DNA of 64,000 nucleotides from Bog-756 sp963753905 (GCA_963753905.1 CAVWDZ010000001.1:1922001-1986000), one strand, 5' to 3'; shown: positions 36,361 to 45,100, counted from the first letter of the stretch. The notes: a model not told the origin generated them from the letters alone. Translations and numbers: made by a program.

Positions 36361-37506
36361 TCAGCGGATCGCCTTCGACTCGCGCAGCGCGGCCACCTCG
36401 CCCGCGCCCACGCCCCACTCGTCGAGGGCCTCGTCACCGTGCTGGCCGGGATTGGGGGGCGGCCTGCGGATGGCGCCCGGGGTACCGAGGAACCGGGGGG
36501 ACGGTGCGGGTTGCACGACCCCGGCCACCTCGGTGAAGGTGCTGCGGGAGCGGATGTGGGGATGGTCGGGCGCCTCTGCCGGGGTGAGCACCGGCGCCGT
36601 GCAGGCGTCGCTGCCGTCGAAGATCTCCTCCCATTCGCCGCGGGTCCGGGCGGCGAAGATCGCGGCCAGGCGCTCCTTCATGGCCGGCCACGCGTCCCGG
36701 TCCATCTGGTCGGGCAGCTCCTCGTCCTCGAGTCCGAGCAGTCGGAGGAGCTCGGCGTAGAACTGGGGTTCGATGGCCCCGACCGCCATGTGGCCGCCGT
36801 CGGCGGTCTCGTAGACCTCGTAGAAGTGGGCTCCGGTGTCGAGCATGTTGACGCCGCGTCCGTCCTTCCAGATGCCCGCTGCGCGCAGCGTGTAGGTCAT
36901 GGTCATCAACGAGGCCGCACCGTCGACCATGGCCGCGTCGACGACCTGGCCGCTCCCAGTGGCCCGGGCGGAGAGGATGGCCGCCACCATGCCGAATGCC
37001 AGCAACATGCCACCGCCGCCGAAATCGCCGACCAGATTGAGCGGCGGTACGGGCCGCTCCCCCGTCCGACCGATCGCCCCGAGCGCGCCGGACAGCGCGA
37101 TGTAGTCGATGTCGTGCCCGGCGATCCTGGCCATCGGGCCGTCCTGTCCCCAACCGGTCATCCGCCCGTAGACCAGCCGCGGGTTGCGGGCGAGGCACTC
37201 GTCGGGCCCGAGGCCGAGCCGTTCGGCGACCCCGGGGCGGAAGCCCTCCATGAGTGCGTCGGCCTGCTCGACGAGGCGCAGCACCAGGGCCGTCCCGTCG
37301 GGGTGCTTGAGGTCGACGGCGATCGAACGGCGTCCCCGGTTCATGAGGTCGATGTGTGGCTCCTGGTTGGGAGGATGCACGGCCTTTTCGTAGCGGTCGA
37401 TCCGGACGATGTCGGCGCCGGCGTCCGCCAGCATCATCCCGGCGAACGGCGCAGGCCCGATACCGGCCAGCTCGACGATCCGGACTCCGTCGAGGGGGCC
37501 GCTCAC
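36361..37506 (-). CDS. Alpha-methylacyl-CoA racemase (CaiB/BaiF family)
   Basis: This 381-residue CoA enzyme inverts the 2-methyl centre of branched acyl-CoAs so that they can be beta-oxidised. The three catalytic residues of the mycobacterial racemase are recognisable: His in AGHDIDYIALSG, Asp in VGDFGGGGMLLAFG and Glu in AVGAIEPQFY. The N-terminus GVRIVELAGIGPAPFAGMML is typical. The start is GTG with a GAGGGG ribosome-binding stretch. It converges on the AsnC-domain gene. Confidence 0.92.
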   Translation of the reverse strand: MSGPLDGVRIVELAGIGPAPFAGMMLADAGADIVRIDRYEKAVHPPNQEPHIDLMNRGRRSIAVDLKHPDGTALVLRLVEQADALMEGFRPGVAERLGLGPDECLARNPRLVYGRMTGWGQDGPMARIAGHDIDYIALSGALGAIGRTGERPVPPLNLVGDFGGGGMLLAFGMVAAILSARATGSGQVVDAAMVDGAASLMTMTYTLRAAGIWKDGRGVNMLDTGAHFYEVYETADGGHMAVGAIEPQFYAELLRLLGLEDEELPDQMDRDAWPAMKERLAAIFAARTRGEWEEIFDGSDACTAPVLTPAEAPDHPHIRSRSTFTEVAGVVQPAPSPRFLGTPGAIRRPPPNPGQHGDEALDEWGVGAGEVAALRESKAIR

Positions 37507-37621
37507 GGGATCACCCCTCGAACGGCTGGCAGGAGACGGACCGAGGTGCGAAGAGACGCCATGGCCGGATGCTGTCCCACCGCCGTGCCGGGGGTCAAAT
37601 GCTCCGGAACCAGGCGCGGCA

Positions 37622-38116
37622 TCAGGACGGCACGACCCGGCGGATCCGACCGGAACCCACGTCGTAGCGCCACCCTTCGACTCGCACCCCTCCGGGCAGC
37701 AGCGAACAGGAGCGCACGATCCCCACGTCGGCGCGCAGGGACTGGTCGGGATCGGGCATCGCCAGTACCTCCCAGTCGTCCGGCACCTCCGCCCCGCCCG
37801 CTCGGAGGCCGGCGCGTAGGTCGTCATCGTTGCGCTCGCCCAACGCGCACTCGGTGTGCTGCATGACGGCGATCTCGCGGACGGAGAGGAAGGTGGCGGC
37901 CAGCACCAGCGAACGCAGCACGTCCGCGGTCACCCGCCCCCCTGCGTTGCGAAGGATCTTGGCGTCCCCGGGAGCGAGGCCGAGCATGGCGAGCGGCTCG
38001 ATGCGGCTGTCCATGCAGGTGACCAGGGCGAACTCCTTGCCCGCAACCGCCGGGATCCCGGCGAGGGCGAATTCGGCCGCGTAGGTGGTGTTGGCCTCGA
38101 GCAGTTCGTCGAACAT
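37622..38116 (-). CDS. Beta-class carbonic anhydrase
   Basis: This 164-residue zinc enzyme hydrates CO2. Zinc ligands are Cys in VTCMDSRIEP near residue 34, with His and Cys in MQHTECALGE near residues 87-90. The Asp-Arg pair of MDSR completes the active site. The short chain matches the Rv1284-like type of actinobacteria. A CATGCT element six bases before the ATG may be a weak leaderless promoter. Confidence 0.92.
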   Translation of the reverse strand: MFDELLEANTTYAAEFALAGIPAVAGKEFALVTCMDSRIEPLAMLGLAPGDAKILRNAGGRVTADVLRSLVLAATFLSVREIAVMQHTECALGERNDDDLRAGLRAGGAEVPDDWEVLAMPDPDQSLRADVGIVRSCSLLPGGVRVEGWRYDVGSGRIRRVVPS

Positions 38117-38396
38117 TCGGCAAGCATGGCAGGCCGCACCGTCCGACGGGGGGGAGTAGCTCTTGAGTTGGGACCCCAGATCCGCGAGGTCAGATGTCCT
38201 TCCGCAGAAGCACCGACGATCTACGACTTCGTTTGGGGACCCAGCAGAGACTCGGAAGAGGTATCCCAGCGACCAAAGAGGATCGGCAGATTGTCGTCGC
38301 CGTCGCCAGCATTGGGGCTGGCATCGTCGCCATTGACGGCATCACAGGACAACCCACTTGCCAAGTGTCTCGGTCTGCGCCGCCACGACAAATCAG

Positions 38397-39482
38397 CTAC
38401 CCGGCTCGATCTTCGCTGAGCACCTCTTCGTCTGCCGAGGGAGCGATGGCCTTGGCGATCATTGACACCACCGCCGGATTCGCGTTGATGGGAACCAGTC
38501 GAGTGGTGCGATGACTTTGCGACCAAACTCGGAATAGTTCGTCAATAAAGCCTTGTCCAACCTCGGAGACGTCTGCAAAGTCAATTTCCACATTCTCGAA
38601 GTTCTCAAGATGCGATGCCAACCGTTTCGCTTCGGACCGCGAAACAAAGTTCCCATCCTCACGGAACAACCCAACCCTCACGATCGAATTAGCAAACTCG
38701 AACGTCTCTGGATTCGAGTAGCGATCAAAGATGTCCCTAGGTACAACATCGGTGTCCAGCGGTACCTCGCAGCGTACGAGCGTTCCGATCCGGGGATCGT
38801 TGAACCACCCGATGGCTTGATCGGACCTCACGCGATCGATGGTCCACGCCAGATTGCCGCTCGCAATATTGAAGGTGTCAACAATCTTGGAGGTGAAGAA
38901 GATCCCCATACCTGAATGATGTTCAGGCGCCGTTGTTTGTTTCCCTTTCGCTAGTTCTCCGATGGATTCGTTCTCAGCTGCGAGTCCGAGCTTTTCGCGG
39001 ACCTGTCGGAAAATGCCAATGCCATCATCTTCAATCTCAAATGACACCAGTTCCGGTGAAACGTTCCAACTGACTCGCACCGCTGAGCCGTCCGAGTGAT
39101 CGATTGCGTTGTTGAGCATCTCGGTGAACGCGTAGTTGAGAACACTTCCGACCCGCGGATTATCGACGAGATGAGGAAAAGTTGAAGCGAGCAGGCCGAA
39201 GTGCTCGCTCCACACGCGGTCTTCTTCCAGTCCCTCAATCGGCATGCGGGCGACAAGCGCAGACGGACGCTGATACCTGGACCCTCGTCCTGCCCCGACT
39301 GCCGTCAGGAGCCCCTGGTCGACCATTCTTCGGAGGTGGTAGTGGGCGGCCTGTCGCGTGATCTCAGCGGCTCGTGCCACCTCGCCCGAACCAATCTGCG
39401 CCTTCGCTGCGAGAAGTCGATCGATCACCGATGGAACCGACGATCTTGACCTTTCTGGGACTGTCATTTGACGTTTTGACAT
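38397..39482 (-). CDS. Winged-helix / GHKL ATPase / STAS-like (DUF4325) regulator
   Basis: This protein of about 361 residues has three parts. A winged helix lies at about residues 18-70 (SGEVARAAEITRQAAHYHLRRM). A Bergerat-fold ATPase at about 95-250 has FTEMLNNAIDHSDGS (N box), EIEDDGIGIF (G1) and HHSGMGIFFT (G2). A C-terminal STAS-like domain at about 265-345 holds VEIDFADVSEVGQGFIDELF. There is no histidine-phosphotransfer helix, so it resembles an anti-sigma kinase and its antagonist joined to a DNA-binding head. Base composition is far lower in GC than its neighbours, a sign of transfer. The ATG at 39482 is used. ATG 39467 and TTG 39509 are also in frame. Confidence 0.82.
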   Translation of the reverse strand: MSKRQMTVPERSRSSVPSVIDRLLAAKAQIGSGEVARAAEITRQAAHYHLRRMVDQGLLTAVGAGRGSRYQRPSALVARMPIEGLEEDRVWSEHFGLLASTFPHLVDNPRVGSVLNYAFTEMLNNAIDHSDGSAVRVSWNVSPELVSFEIEDDGIGIFRQVREKLGLAAENESIGELAKGKQTTAPEHHSGMGIFFTSKIVDTFNIASGNLAWTIDRVRSDQAIGWFNDPRIGTLVRCEVPLDTDVVPRDIFDRYSNPETFEFANSIVRVGLFREDGNFVSRSEAKRLASHLENFENVEIDFADVSEVGQGFIDELFRVWSQSHRTTRLVPINANPAVVSMIAKAIAPSADEEVLSEDRAG

Positions 39483-39618
39483 TTCGGACGTGATCAGATC
39501 CTGCTCCAAAACGGCCCGAAGACACTGAGAGCCATTTACGTTATTACCTTTCGGAGGCCAGTATAGCCTTAAACGTCAAAACGTCAAGCTCGGTGGCGCC
39601 GGAACGTAAAAAGGTCAA
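39468..39618. promoter_or_regulatory. Four related 17-bp operator-like sites around the regulator promoter
   Basis: Site A (39468-39484, plus strand) reads TTGACGTTTTGACATTT. Site B (39571-39587, minus strand) reads TTGACGTTTTGACGTTT, 16 of 17 identical. Site C (39602-39618, minus) matches B at 14 of 17, exactly 31 bp away. Site D (39535-39551, plus) matches A at 13 of 17. Each site is itself two TTGAC-like half repeats 8 bp apart. B covers the -35 box, and A covers the ATG codons of the gene, a layout expected of autoregulation. Confidence 0.65.
39560..39587 (-). promoter_or_regulatory. Near-consensus sigma70-type promoter of the regulator gene
   Basis: On the minus strand TTGACG (39582-39587) and TATACT (39560-39565) are separated by 16 bases. 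This is the best -35/-10 pair in the window. The -35 lies inside operator site B, so a bound repressor would block polymerase. Confidence 0.65.
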
Positions 39619-39642
39619 TCTTCGGTCCGAGGCCCCGACCAG

Positions 39643-39660
39643 GGGAAACCGTGGTTTCCC
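39643..39660. promoter_or_regulatory. 18-bp palindrome upstream of galK
   Basis: GGGAAACC and GGTTTCCC form perfect 8-bp arms around a 2-base centre. The form suits an operator for a dimeric regulator. It lies 134 bases before the galK start and about 25 bases beyond operator site C of the neighbouring regulator gene. Confidence 0.4.
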
Positions 39661-39694
39661 GCTCGGGCCGTTTCCCAGGGTGCTCACAAGTCAA

Positions 39695-39726
39695 CGCTAC
39701 CCACCGCCCCGATGGCGGGGGTAGCG
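39695..39726. other. Hairpin overlapping the likely galK -10 box
   Basis: Arms from 39695 and to 39726 pair over 13 bp with one bulged A and a 5-base loop. The right arm contains TAGCGT (39722-39727), a candidate -10 element for galK with a leader of about 60 bases. Confidence 0.35.
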
Positions 39727-39793
39727 TCGTCGGCCGGAGGGTCGCCCTGCGGGAGTCGTGCCCGCCGGCCCCCGATCCGGCCGAGGAGCCCAG

Positions 39794-40858
39794 GTGTCCG
39801 CGCCCAGAACCGTCACCGGACCAGGCCGGGTGAACCTGATCGGTGACCACACCGACTACAACGACGGGGTCGCCCTCCCGATGGCCATCGGGCTCGGCGT
39901 CACGGTCACCTTCGAGCCGGACGGTGGCGACCACCTCAGAGTGACCTCGGACGCCTTCCCGGGGGAGCGGGCCGTCATCGACCTCTCCCCCGAGCCGGCC
40001 ACCCTCGCGGTGCTCGAGCCGGCGTGGTCCCGCCCGATCGCGTCGCTCGCCTCGCTGGCCAGACCCGAGCAGGGAGGGAGGATCCACATCGTGGCGACCC
40101 TCCCCCGGGGCGCGGGACTCTCGTCGAGCGCGGCGCTGTGCGTGGCGCTCGCCGAGCTGTTCGGCGTGGATGGACCACCCGAGGTCGTCGGTCGCCTCTG
40201 CCAGGAGGCCGAACGGCGGTCCGGCGTCCCGGTGGGTCCGATGGACCCGTTGGTCTGCGCCGGCGCACGCAGGGGCCATGCCCTCTGGATCGATGTCGCC
40301 ACCCTCGGCACACGCCAGGTACCCGTCCCGGTCGATGCGGTCTTCGCGGTCATCGACTCGGAGGAGCGGCGCGACCTCCGGCGGTCCCCCTACGCCGCCA
40401 GGGTGGCCGAGTGCCAGGCGGCTGCAGCCGTCGTGGGCCCGCTCGGCAGCGCCTCCCTCGAGGACCTGTCCGGGCTCCGGGACCCGCTCCTGCGTCGCAG
40501 GGCGCGCCACGTGGTGACCGAGTGCGCGCGGGTCGGCTCGTTCGCCGAAGCGCTCGCCGCCTCGGACCTGATCGCCGCAGGAGCGCTCATGAACGAGAGC
40601 CACCGGAGCCTGGCGGAGGACTTCGCGGTGTCGACCCCGCAGGTGGACGCGCTGGTCGGAGCGCTGCGCGACCGGTCCGGTGTCCTCGGGGTCAGGATCA
40701 CCGGCGCCGGCTTCGGCGGGTGCGTGGTCGCCCTCACCCGGCCGGGTTCCCTCGACCCGGAGACGCTGGGCCGGCCCGCCTGGCTCGTGGCACCGGTCGA
40801 CGGGACGGTGGCGGCCCGTGCCCGGTCAGGAACGCCCGGGCAACGGTCCGGGTCGTAG
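39794..40858 (+). CDS. galK: Galactokinase
   Basis: This 354-residue GHMP kinase phosphorylates galactose at C1 with ATP. It has the N-terminal galactose signature GPGRVNLIGDHTDYNDGVALPMAI, the GHMP P-loop PRGAGLSSSAALCVALAE and the C-terminal GVRITGAGFGGCVVAL. The GTG start has GAGGAG upstream, which excludes a longer frame. galE and galT are not in the window. Its last 33 bases overlap the end of the PH-domain gene on the other strand. Confidence 0.94.
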   Translation: MSAPRTVTGPGRVNLIGDHTDYNDGVALPMAIGLGVTVTFEPDGGDHLRVTSDAFPGERAVIDLSPEPATLAVLEPAWSRPIASLASLARPEQGGRIHIVATLPRGAGLSSSAALCVALAELFGVDGPPEVVGRLCQEAERRSGVPVGPMDPLVCAGARRGHALWIDVATLGTRQVPVPVDAVFAVIDSEERRDLRRSPYAARVAECQAAAAVVGPLGSASLEDLSGLRDPLLRRRARHVVTECARVGSFAEALAASDLIAAGALMNESHRSLAEDFAVSTPQVDALVGALRDRSGVLGVRITGAGFGGCVVALTRPGSLDPETLGRPAWLVAPVDGTVAARARSGTPGQRSGS

Positions 40859-41389
40859 GTGGGACGGAAGGCGGTCCGGTCCGGTCCCCGATCCACCGCT
40901 CGGCCCGTCATCGGACCCTGACGGCGGTCCGAGGCGGCGGGTGATGATCCGCTGCAGGACAGCCGGCTTGCGCACGTCCTCGATCCGGACCACTCGGCCG
41001 TCCGCACCTTCCACGATCTCGAGGCTGCCGGTGCCCACCAGGCGTCGCACCATGCCCTGATCGACCTCCACGTGGTCGATGTCGGCGAGCCGAACCTCGG
41101 CGCGGCGGCGCCCGACCCCGAATGTGACCAGGCGGATCGAGGTCAGCACGAGTCCCGACCTGTGCCACCGCACGAGGCGGGCAGCCAGCCACACGCACGG
41201 GACGGCGACCACGGCCCCTTCGACCCAGTGCAGCGCGACCGAGGTGTGGGGCAGACCCACGTCGAGAGCGACCCCGGCCGCCGCCACCGCGAGTGCCACT
41301 GCGAGTGGTGCGGACAGGAACGACCAGTGAGGTCGGATGTCGACCAGGACCTGCTCGGACGGCAGCAGCTGCAGTCGACGAGCGGCCAA
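40826..41389 (-). CDS. Membrane protein with bacterial PH domain
   Basis: This 187-residue protein has two N-terminal membrane helices (about residues 24-42 and 53-70). A bacterial pleckstrin-homology-like domain follows (SGLVLTSIRLVTFGVGRRRAEVRLADIDHVEVDQG, then GTGSLEIVEG). The tail is Gly/Pro-rich. Its function is unknown, but such proteins often serve envelope stress or lipid-linked processes. The TTG start lies five bases after the ddl stop, so it is probably the last gene of the ddl operon. Confidence 0.82.
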   Translation of the reverse strand: MAARRLQLLPSEQVLVDIRPHWSFLSAPLAVALAVAAAGVALDVGLPHTSVALHWVEGAVVAVPCVWLAARLVRWHRSGLVLTSIRLVTFGVGRRRAEVRLADIDHVEVDQGMVRRLVGTGSLEIVEGADGRVVRIEDVRKPAVLQRIITRRLGPPSGSDDGPSGGSGTGPDRLPSHLRPGPLPGRS

Positions 41390-41394
41390 ACGCC

Positions 41395-42510
41395 TCAGCC
41401 CAGTTTCGCGGCGATCGAGCCGGCCGTCTTGAGGACGGTCCCGTCGGCCCCGGCCGCCGAGTACGCGTGCGTGGGGCGCCGGCGGGCCTCCTCCAGCAGA
41501 TCAGCCAGCAAGGTGGCGAAGGGGAGCTCCGGAGCCACCCAGAGATAGCGGGCGAGAGACCCAGGGATCGTGTTGACCTCGTTGACCACGAACTGGGTCC
41601 CGTCGGACAGGTAGTCGATCCGGGCCACGCCGCGCAGCCCGGTGAGTGCGGCGATGCGCGCACCGGCCAGGCGGAGCTCCTTCTCGAGCGGCGCCCCGAT
41701 GTCGGCCGGCAGCTCGCGTCGTGCGCCGTCCATCCCTTCGCCGGCCACGTACTTGTCCCGGTAGTCGAGGATGTCGGCTGCATCCGAGGAGCGCAGCGGG
41801 CGCTCGACGGGTGACAGTTCGAGCGACGGCCAGGTCCGCACGGCCAGTTGCAGGTCGAACAGATCTGGACGATAGGGCTCGAGGACGGCACCGAAGCGCA
41901 GGTGCGGGTTGTGCTGCAGGCGGTGCCGGGCGGTGGCGATGTCCTCGACCACCTCGATCCCGATGGACGATCCGCCGAAGCGGGGCTTGACGATATAGGG
42001 CCCGGGGAAGTCCGGGTGGTCGGCCTCGGTGGTCAGCAAGACGCGGGGCAGGGTCGGAAGACCCGCCGCGGCCACGACCGATCCGAATGCCAGTTTGTCC
42101 ATGCCCAACGACGCCGCGGCCACGGTGGGCCCCGAGTAGCGCACTCCGGCGAGGTCGAGGGCGGCCTGGAGCGTCCCGTCCTCGCCCGGACCGCCGTGGC
42201 AGCACACGACGGCGGCGTCCAGGTCGAGGCTGCGCACCTTCCCCAGGCGCCCTCCGGCCTCGGCGAAGCCGCCGCCGGGGACGGCCAGGAAGCGCAGGCG
42301 GGTGGCCGAGCGCGGGACACCCTCGAGGAACGCCTCGGCCTCGAGCCCGGGATCGACCTCGAACCACTCGCCGGTCTTCGACCAGTAGAGCGCCCGTGGC
42401 GATCCTCCCTGGCCACCGGCGGCCAGTCCGCGGGCGGCCTGGAGGCCGGTGAGGACGCTCACGTCGTGTTCGGGCGAGGGACCTCCGAAGATGACGGCGA
42501 CGTCGGGCAC
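41395..42510 (-). CDS. ddl: D-alanine--D-alanine ligase
   Basis: This 371-residue ATP-grasp enzyme makes the D-Ala-D-Ala end of peptidoglycan precursors. The start VAVIFGGPSPEHDVSVLTG, the PTVAAASLGMDKLAF segment, the IVKPRFGGSSIGIEVV lid and VNEVNTIPGSLARYLW are diagnostic. The omega loop reads DYRDKYVAGEGM, with the Lys-Tyr pair of dipeptide ligases. That argues against a D-Ala-D-Lac (vancomycin resistance) enzyme. The GTG has GGAGGAG upstream. It follows the MurF-like gene. Confidence 0.95.
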   Translation of the reverse strand: MPDVAVIFGGPSPEHDVSVLTGLQAARGLAAGGQGGSPRALYWSKTGEWFEVDPGLEAEAFLEGVPRSATRLRFLAVPGGGFAEAGGRLGKVRSLDLDAAVVCCHGGPGEDGTLQAALDLAGVRYSGPTVAAASLGMDKLAFGSVVAAAGLPTLPRVLLTTEADHPDFPGPYIVKPRFGGSSIGIEVVEDIATARHRLQHNPHLRFGAVLEPYRPDLFDLQLAVRTWPSLELSPVERPLRSSDAADILDYRDKYVAGEGMDGARRELPADIGAPLEKELRLAGARIAALTGLRGVARIDYLSDGTQFVVNEVNTIPGSLARYLWVAPELPFATLLADLLEEARRRPTHAYSAAGADGTVLKTAGSIAAKLG

Positions 42511-42585
42511 GGTGGGGGGACTCCTCCGATCGGCGGGCGAGGCACGAGCCGGCGGCGCCTCGACGGGGGCCGGGATCTCGACGGC

Positions 42586-44241
42586 CTAAGGGTAGTGGTC
42601 CGGCAGATCGTTCTCGTACAGCACGACGTCGGGTCGGCGGAGGTGCGCCCGCACCCACCCTGCGGCCTCCTCGCGGTTCACGACCAGGTGCACCCCGATG
42701 GTCGAGTCGGAGACGGCGGCCAACCCTGCCAACAGGGCCCGGCGGTTGGTCCTCCCCACGACGAGGACATCGGTGGCCACGCGGGCGATGGCCTCGCCGA
42801 ACCGGCGGTTCTCCGAGTCCTGACGGTCTCCGAGCTCGACCATGCCGGGGGTCACCACCACCCGGCGTCCGCCACCGACAGCACAGCGGGCCGTCCCGCT
42901 GTCCTCGCCGACGCCGACGCCGACGCCGGCGTCGCCCGCGGCGACCGCCGCGAGCACGGCCAGTGCCTCGGCCGCTCCCGACGGGTTCGAGTTGTAGGTG
43001 TCGTCGAGGATGGTGGCACCCGAGCCGGCCGGCACCGCCTGCAGGCGGTGCTCGACCGCGGGCAGCCCGGCCAGCCGCAGAGCGATATCGGCGCGGTCCA
43101 CCTTGCAGAGCAGTGCGACCGCGACGGCGCAGGCCACATTCCTCGGGTGCACGCCCGCGGCCACGCGGACGTCCTCGGCCAGCAGGTCGCCCTCCACGAA
43201 CACCGTGATCCGGTCCGCGCCGTCCCCGCGGATCACGCAGACGTCGGCGCCGCGGTCGGTGGCCGAGCAGCGCAGCACCCGCCGACCCGCGCTCGCCATC
43301 CGGTCGGCCACGGCTGCGAGTCGCGGATCGTCGACCGGAAGCACGATGTCCCGGGCCGAGACGAGGATCTCCGTCTTGGCCTCCACGATCCGGTCCTCCG
43401 AGCCGAAGCGCTCGAGGTGGACCGGGCCGATGGCGGTGATGATCGCGATGTCCGGCGTGCACCAGCGGCAGAGCTCGGCGATCTCCCCCGGGCCATAGGT
43501 GCCCATCTCGGCGACGAAGACCTCGGTGCCGTCGGCCAGGTGCTCGTTGACCGCGCGGGCCAACCCCGCCCGGTTGTTGAAGCTGGCCGGCGAGACCACA
43601 ACCGAACGGGTGGGCCGGACGAGGTGGGCGATGTGGCCCTTGGTCGAGGTCTTGCCGTACGAGCCGGTGACCGCCACCACCAGTGGGTCGACCCTGGCCA
43701 GACGGGCCGCGGCCGCATCGACGAAGTGGTCCCCGAGCTTCCGCTCGATGGGAGCGGTCACCAGACAGGAGAGGTCGACCAGTGCCGGAACTGCGAGGGC
43801 GACCAACACGGCGACACCGGAAGCCGGTCCGGCCAGGGCGCCGGCTGCCAGCACGATCACGACGATTCCCGCGCACAACGCGGCCAGGGTGCGCAGCCTG
43901 CGCGTCCAGGCCAACGGTGCGGTCCGGCCGCGCAGCGACAACCCGAGCGGTCCTGCCGCCACCGCCGCAGCCGTGACCACCCCGGCGACCGGCCACCACC
44001 ACGAGACGGTGGCAGCGCCGATGGCGACGGCGGCCAGGAGCGGGTTGACCGGAGGCAGGCGCCACCAGCGGACCGCGAACCGTGAGACCGACCCGGGCAG
44101 GTAGTGTTCCCGTTGGGCGACACGGAGCCAGCGCACCCCTGCCGGCCCGCAGGCCAACGCGCACGCGGCGACCGTCACCCAGGCCGGGCCTCCGTGCAGC
44201 CGGGCAGGACCCGCCGAGGCCAGGAGCGCAGGAACGCTCAC
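42586..44241 (-). CDS. MurF-like Mur ligase with N-terminal membrane region
   Basis: In this 551-residue protein, about the first 160 residues contain four hydrophobic helices (such as WVTVAACALACGPAGVRWL and LAALCAGIVVIVLAAGALAG). A three-domain Mur ligase follows: VVAVTGSYGKTSTKGHIAHL near residue 188, NNRAGLARAVNEHL, EMGTYGPGEI, HRLQAVPAGSGATILDDTYNSNP and a C-terminal domain. The ligase motifs are those of MurF, which adds D-Ala-D-Ala. Classical MurF is soluble, so the anchor is unusual. The GTG overlaps the hydrolase stop. Confidence 0.85.
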   Translation of the reverse strand: MSVPALLASAGPARLHGGPAWVTVAACALACGPAGVRWLRVAQREHYLPGSVSRFAVRWWRLPPVNPLLAAVAIGAATVSWWWPVAGVVTAAAVAAGPLGLSLRGRTAPLAWTRRLRTLAALCAGIVVIVLAAGALAGPASGVAVLVALAVPALVDLSCLVTAPIERKLGDHFVDAAAARLARVDPLVVAVTGSYGKTSTKGHIAHLVRPTRSVVVSPASFNNRAGLARAVNEHLADGTEVFVAEMGTYGPGEIAELCRWCTPDIAIITAIGPVHLERFGSEDRIVEAKTEILVSARDIVLPVDDPRLAAVADRMASAGRRVLRCSATDRGADVCVIRGDGADRITVFVEGDLLAEDVRVAAGVHPRNVACAVAVALLCKVDRADIALRLAGLPAVEHRLQAVPAGSGATILDDTYNSNPSGAAEALAVLAAVAAGDAGVGVGVGEDSGTARCAVGGGRRVVVTPGMVELGDRQDSENRRFGEAIARVATDVLVVGRTNRRALLAGLAAVSDSTIGVHLVVNREEAAGWVRAHLRRPDVVLYENDLPDHYP

Positions 44242-45008
44242 CGCGCACCCCCCACCGGATGACCGAGGACTGCCGCGAGCAGTGCGTCCGGTGCATCGGT
44301 CGGGACGAGATGACCGATGCCCTCGAGGCGGTGGAGGGTGGCCGAGGGGAAGAGCGGTCGGGCGCGTTCGGCCACCTCGACGGGCACCTCGGTGTCCTCG
44401 GTCCCCCAGAGCAGATCGACCGGGCAGGTGATCGTGGCCATGTCCTCGGCGTAGGACTCGGCCAGCACCCGCACGAACACGCCGCGCATGACCCCCTCGG
44501 CCGCCCGGTAGTCGGGCGATCCGTACCGGTGGCGGAGTGCGTCCATCCTGGCGGCAGACACCAGTCCCATGCGGTGGAGACGACGCCCGATCCGGAACCG
44601 CGCCGCCGGCCGCGTCCTGCGCCCTTCGCGATCGAGGAGCGGGACCCCGGTCAGCACGACCCGCTCGATCCGGTCGGGAACCAGGCCCCGGAGCCGGACG
44701 GCCACCCGGCCACCGAAGGAGTGGCCGACCAGCACGACGCGGTCGGCCAGCAGGCCGGGTTCCTCGAAGAGCTCGACCAGGGCTTGCGCGTACTCGGTCG
44801 AGCCCCAGGGAACGGGCGGCGCCGGCGTCGCCCCGAAGCCGAACAGATCAGGTGCGACCGCAGCGGGAGCTCCCTCTGCGGACTGCCGGTCGAACACACC
44901 GCCGAAGTCGAGATGCGTACGGCGCCATCCGTGGAGGGCGAGCACCGATGCCGGCCCGGTGCCCCAGGCTGCGCCGAACACCCGGCCATCGGCGAACGAC
45001 TTCAGCAC
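44238..45008 (-). CDS. Alpha/beta hydrolase
   Basis: This 256-residue alpha/beta hydrolase has the oxyanion-hole HGWRRTHLDFGGVF, the nucleophile elbow VVLVGHSFGGRVAV near residue 95, an Asp in LLWGTEDTEVP and His in LEGIGHLVPTDAP. The substrate is unknown. It opens the hydrolase-MurF-ddl-PH operon, coupled to murF by GTGA, so an envelope-related role is possible. Confidence 0.88.
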   Translation of the reverse strand: MLKSFADGRVFGAAWGTGPASVLALHGWRRTHLDFGGVFDRQSAEGAPAAVAPDLFGFGATPAPPVPWGSTEYAQALVELFEEPGLLADRVVLVGHSFGGRVAVRLRGLVPDRIERVVLTGVPLLDREGRRTRPAARFRIGRRLHRMGLVSAARMDALRHRYGSPDYRAAEGVMRGVFVRVLAESYAEDMATITCPVDLLWGTEDTEVPVEVAERARPLFPSATLHRLEGIGHLVPTDAPDALLAAVLGHPVGGAR

Positions 45009-45100
45009 CGGCCCACAGTATCGGTCCGGCCCTCTCCAACGGTGTGACCGGGGGGAACCCGTGCCCTCGACCATCGTCGGGCGGTGGCGCGACCGGCCGG

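Noticed and set aside
38194..38514. A 106-codon plus-strand frame behind the regulator gene
   Set aside because: It overlaps the 3-prime end of the regulator by over 100 bases and has no recognisable feature.
41395..42510. Possible D-Ala-D-Lac ligase of a vancomycin-resistance set
   Set aside because: The omega loop keeps the Lys-Tyr pair (DYRDKY) of D-Ala-D-Ala ligases, and no VanH or VanX gene is near.
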